From: Herbivorax alkaliphila
GTDB lineage: Bacteria; Bacillota; Clostridia; Acetivibrionales; Acetivibrionaceae
Direction of reading: 5' to 3'
DNA length: 64,000 nt
Assembly: GCF_030848475.1 (NCBI RefSeq)
Contig: NZ_JAVDDS010000003.1
Span: 62,001-126,000, forward strand
Positions within the stretch are counted from its first letter, which is position 1; each line of letters opens with the position of its first letter. The notes beneath the pieces were generated by a model. It made no database searches and was not told the origin of the DNA. It worked only from the letters and a program-made list of their open reading frames with translations. Below, in pieces: positions 63,835-64,000 of the stretch. A program made the translations under genes and the position numbers.

Positions 63835-64000
63835 ATGGGAGGATTTGAAGGATATGTATTGGTCTTAGTTACTATTATTGTGGTTATGATTTTCTCCACT
63901 ATAATAGCGTTGTTTTCAAGGTATAAGAAATGTCCATCGGACAAAATACTTGTAGTATATGGTAAAGTGGGTAAAAACAAAGAAGGCACTACCCGTTCTG
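63835..64000 (+). CDS. Flotillin-like SPFH protein, cut by the window edge
   Basis: Only the first 55 residues are visible: MGGFEGYVLVLVTIIVVMIF, a membrane segment (about 6-27), then YKKCPSDKILVVYGKVGKNK, the start of an SPFH domain in the form seen in YqiK/flotillin proteins. Together with the NfeD gene it forms the usual NfeD-flotillin operon. The rest lies beyond the window. Confidence 0.8.
   Translation, partial: MGGFEGYVLVLVTIIVVMIFSTIIALFSRYKKCPSDKILVVYGKVGKNKEGTTRS

Overview
The window is AT-rich, gene-dense DNA from a low-GC, spore-forming, anaerobic, cellulosome-producing member of the Clostridia (Acetivibrio/Ruminiclostridium-like by content; no species is claimed). The basis is three secreted proteins with type I dockerins (a serpin, a leucine-rich-repeat protein, a GH53 galactanase), a SigI-type sigma factor, the spore protease YabG, a superoxide reductase, and many ATG/GTG/TTG starts preceded by strong AGGAGG sites.

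Layout. 1-4.5 kb: edge-truncated cytosine methylase, glgB behind a structured leader, and an orphan sigI. 4.6-11.7 kb: a minus-strand ilvB-ilvN-ilvC-leuA-cimA operon headed by a consensus promoter and a leucine (CUC) T-box. 11.8-16 kb: guanine deaminase, dockerin-serpin, TraB/GumN-like secreted protein. 16-22.3 kb: a complete class IIb bacteriocin locus (regulator-like gene, two double-glycine-type precursors, two tandem immunity-like membrane peptides, C39-peptidase ABC exporter, HlyD adaptor) with a helically phased operator array upstream of its promoter. 22.3-25 kb: dead IS element, a 177-bp repeat, and an ECF sigma/anti-sigma pair. 25-29.3 kb: broken type I restriction system. 29.4-32.7 kb: accessory genes (VWA protein, HTH proteins, DUF3800). 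32.7-36.9 kb: a slipin, a structured RNA holding a circularly permuted tRNA fold, and two WYL regulators; this is the most interesting part of the window. 37-46.8 kb: HtrA protease, DUF951, DUF368, COG2426 exporter, M14 peptidase, TopB, YabG and small genes. 46.8-51.8 kb: a GNAT / papain-like / ATP-grasp cluster of unknown product. 52-62 kb: desulfoferrodoxin, dockerin-LRR protein, pentose-phosphate genes (tkt, zwf, gnd) with a cyclase-family gene, glutathione peroxidase, GH53 galactanase. 62-64 kb: 2-dehydropantoate reductase, and an NfeD-flotillin pair running off the edge.

Three families of small dispersed palindromic repeats recur: a REP-like element (A), a two-hairpin element often sitting exactly on gene stop codons (B), and a short terminal-inverted-repeat element upstream of genes (C). 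No CRISPR array, rRNA or canonical tRNA gene was seen. All family assignments come from reading motifs by eye; none was checked by database search.
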